Below are positions 6,653 through 7,752 of a DNA stretch of 7,752 nucleotides, one piece after another (the first letter of the stretch is position 1; each line of letters opens with the position of its first letter). The position numbers and the translations under genes were made by a program. The notes under the pieces were generated by a model. That model was not told the DNA's origin. It saw only the letters and a list, made by a program, of their open reading frames with translations, and did not search any database. The DNA lies in assembly GCA_002432945.1 (NCBI GenBank), contig DJHE01000022.1, forward strand, positions 58,895 through 66,646. Reading direction: 5' to 3'. The DNA is from Synergistaceae bacterium UBA5827. Its GTDB lineage: Bacteria > Synergistota > Synergistia > Synergistales > 79-D21.

Positions 6653-7114
6653 ATGAAGATGACTAGAGTTCTCGAAATCCTACCGAAGTCCCTTTGGGTC
6701 TTTCACTGCAACAGCGGTTCCTGCAACGGTTGCGACATCGAAATAGTGGCAACGATCACACCTCGTTACGACATCGAGCGATTCGGGATGAAGCTTGTGG
6801 GAAGCCCGAGACATGCGGATGCCTTGCTTGTGACGGGACCTGTCACAAAGTACATGACCGATCGCCTTCGCCGGATATATGCCCAGGTGCCCGACCCGAA
6901 GGTGGTCATCGTTGTGGGGAACTGTGGAGCTTCCGGTGACGTTTTTTTCAAGTCCTATAGCCTCGATGGTCCCGTCGACAATATCATACCGGTTGACGTT
7001 TATGTCCACGGGTGCCCGCCCCGGCCCGAAGCCATCATCGAAGGCGCCGCAAAGGCCGTTCTGCTGCTTGAGAAGAAACGGGAAGAACTTTTGAAGGCAG
7101 GTGCATCGCGATGA
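6653..7114 (+). CDS. mbhJ: Membrane-bound hydrogenase small subunit MbhJ (NuoB-like)
   Basis: A 153-residue FeS subunit related to NuoB/PSST and to the small subunits of group 4 [NiFe] hydrogenases. CNGC gives C24 and C27, with C91 in VGNCGASG and C121 in HGCPPRPE. These four are the expected ligands of the proximal [4Fe-4S] cluster next to the NiFe site. A further cysteine, C19, lies five residues ahead of the first ligand. The protein is soluble in appearance and attaches to the cytoplasmic face of the complex. The start is ATG 6653: GGGGG (6641-6645) is 7 bases upstream, while ATG 6659 would be 13 bases away. The gap of 12 bases from mbhI is the largest in the operon. It overlaps mbhK by ATGA (7111-7114). 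Confidence 0.95.
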   Translation: MKMTRVLEILPKSLWVFHCNSGSCNGCDIEIVATITPRYDIERFGMKLVGSPRHADALLVTGPVTKYMTDRLRRIYAQVPDPKVVIVVGNCGASGDVFFKSYSLDGPVDNIIPVDVYVHGCPPRPEAIIEGAAKAVLLLEKKREELLKAGASR

Positions 7115-7659
7115 CTTGTCGCCCGGAATACGTCAAGGAATGCAAGTGCCCGGATGAGGTGATGAACTGCATCCGGGAAACCCTCGGCGAATCACTCCTG
7201 GATATCGAGTTGAGGGAAAGGTGGGACGGCTGCCCGCGACGGGTCCTGTACAGGGACATCTGGGTGCGTTTCGAAAGGGGAGCTTACCTTTCCCTGGTAG
7301 ACCGGCTCAGGACAATCGATTTTCTGCACTTCCACGTCATGTCGGGGAATGACGACGGTGACGTCGTCACCCTGAACGTTCATTGTTCCCTCTTTAGGGA
7401 GGCGGGGGAAGGGCACAGGATTGGGATCACGCTGTCGGTGCCCATTCCGAAAAACGACCTCTCCATAGCAAGTTTGGGCAGCAGGATTCCTGGAACGGAG
7501 TTCAGCGAAAGGGAAATGCGTGAAATGCTTGGAATCCACTTCGAAGGGTTGGTCAACACAAACCTTGTTTTCCTGCCCGAGGACTGGGACGAAGAAATCA
7601 AGCCGTGGCGCCGTGACGAGACGGGGCCGTCTCCCGAAAACATTCGGGAGCTTTCGTAG
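7111..7659 (+). CDS. mbhK: Membrane-bound hydrogenase subunit MbhK (NuoC-like, 30 kDa)
   Basis: A 182-residue soluble protein of the NuoC/30-kDa family. The family signature is clear: SEREMREMLGIHFEG (132-146), followed by LPEDW (155-159), which align with the ExEREmxDmxGixFxgH...LPdxW pattern of NuoC. VPIPKND (110-116) precedes it. In Mbh this subunit packs against the large subunit on the cytoplasmic side; it binds no cluster. It is odd in having C3, C11, C13 and C20 within its first 20 residues, then C41. The start at ATG 7111 makes an ATGA overlap with mbhJ, and an AAGGCAGG stretch about 8 bases before it may serve as SD. The gene ends 11 bases before mbhL. Confidence 0.92.
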   Translation: MTCRPEYVKECKCPDEVMNCIRETLGESLLDIELRERWDGCPRRVLYRDIWVRFERGAYLSLVDRLRTIDFLHFHVMSGNDDGDVVTLNVHCSLFREAGEGHRIGITLSVPIPKNDLSIASLGSRIPGTEFSEREMREMLGIHFEGLVNTNLVFLPEDWDEEIKPWRRDETGPSPENIRELS

Positions 7660-7670
7660 GAGGGTTGAAC

Positions 7671-7752
7671 ATGGCTGCCGGATCTCATAAAACCTATCGG
7701 ATCCCCATCGGACCGGTCCACGTTGGCTTGAAGGAACCGGTGACAACCTGGT
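7671..7752 (+). CDS. mbhL: Membrane-bound hydrogenase large subunit MbhL (NuoD-like), N-terminus only
   Basis: Only 27 complete codons lie in the window. They start at ATG 7671 and read MAAGSHKTYRIPIGPVHVGL, then KEPVTTW. The IPIGPxHxxLKEP start is the usual beginning of group 4 hydrogenase large subunits and their NuoD relatives. AGGAGGG (7658-7664) overlaps the stop of mbhK and serves as SD. The residues that decide function, the two CxxC motifs that hold the NiFe centre, lie outside the window. Position after mbhK and the N-terminal motif make the identity likely; catalytic competence cannot be judged here. Confidence 0.85.
   Translation, partial: MAAGSHKTYRIPIGPVHVGLKEPVTTW

Noticed and set aside
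1..7752. Mobile elements, CRISPR arrays, tRNA or rRNA genes
   Set aside because: No transposase motifs, spaced direct repeats, tRNA-like cloverleaf or rRNA-like stretches were seen; the window is almost fully covered by coding genes.

Overview
The window carries the first twelve genes of a membrane-bound [NiFe] hydrogenase (Mbh-type, group 4) operon on the + strand, in the order known from Thermococcales: mbhA-B-C-D-E-F-G-H-I-J-K and the start of mbhL. Two genes precede it: a polyferredoxin-like 4Fe-4S protein on the - strand, running off the left edge, and a stand-alone nitrilase-superfamily amidohydrolase on the + strand.

Organism: probably an anaerobic, fermentative bacterium of moderate GC content. 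Strong AGGAGG-type ribosome binding sites precede most genes, bacterial-type -35/-10-like elements occur upstream, and the winged-helix 4Fe-4S protein is of a kind I associate with anaerobic bacteria. Synergistota or a similar anaerobic lineage is a guess; the sequence gives no phylogenetic marker.

Layout: 1-1195 (-) is the FeS protein, 3' truncated by the window. 1196-1270 is a short divergent regulatory region with two small palindromes. 1271-2155 (+) is the amidohydrolase, resembling the glutaminase domain of NAD+ synthetase. 2156-2240 is a short gap ending in a strong SD. 2241-7752 (+) is the mbh operon, almost gapless: most junctions overlap by 1-11 bases and the largest gap is 12 bases.

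How the genes work together: MbhA-H are relatives of Mrp Na+/H+ antiporter subunits (A=MrpE, B=MrpF, C=MrpG, D and E=the C-terminal part of MrpA, F=MrpB, G=MrpC, H=MrpD). MbhI is a small membrane linker. MbhJ, K and L belong to the hydrogenase module related to NuoB, NuoC and NuoD. In characterised Mbh, reduced ferredoxin is oxidised, protons are reduced to H2 and a Na+ gradient is produced. The residues of MbhL that bind NiFe lie beyond the right edge, so hydrogenase function rests on gene order, on MbhI and on a single MrpD-like subunit rather than on the active site itself. The divergent FeS protein could be a redox partner or regulator, but that is only inferred from position.
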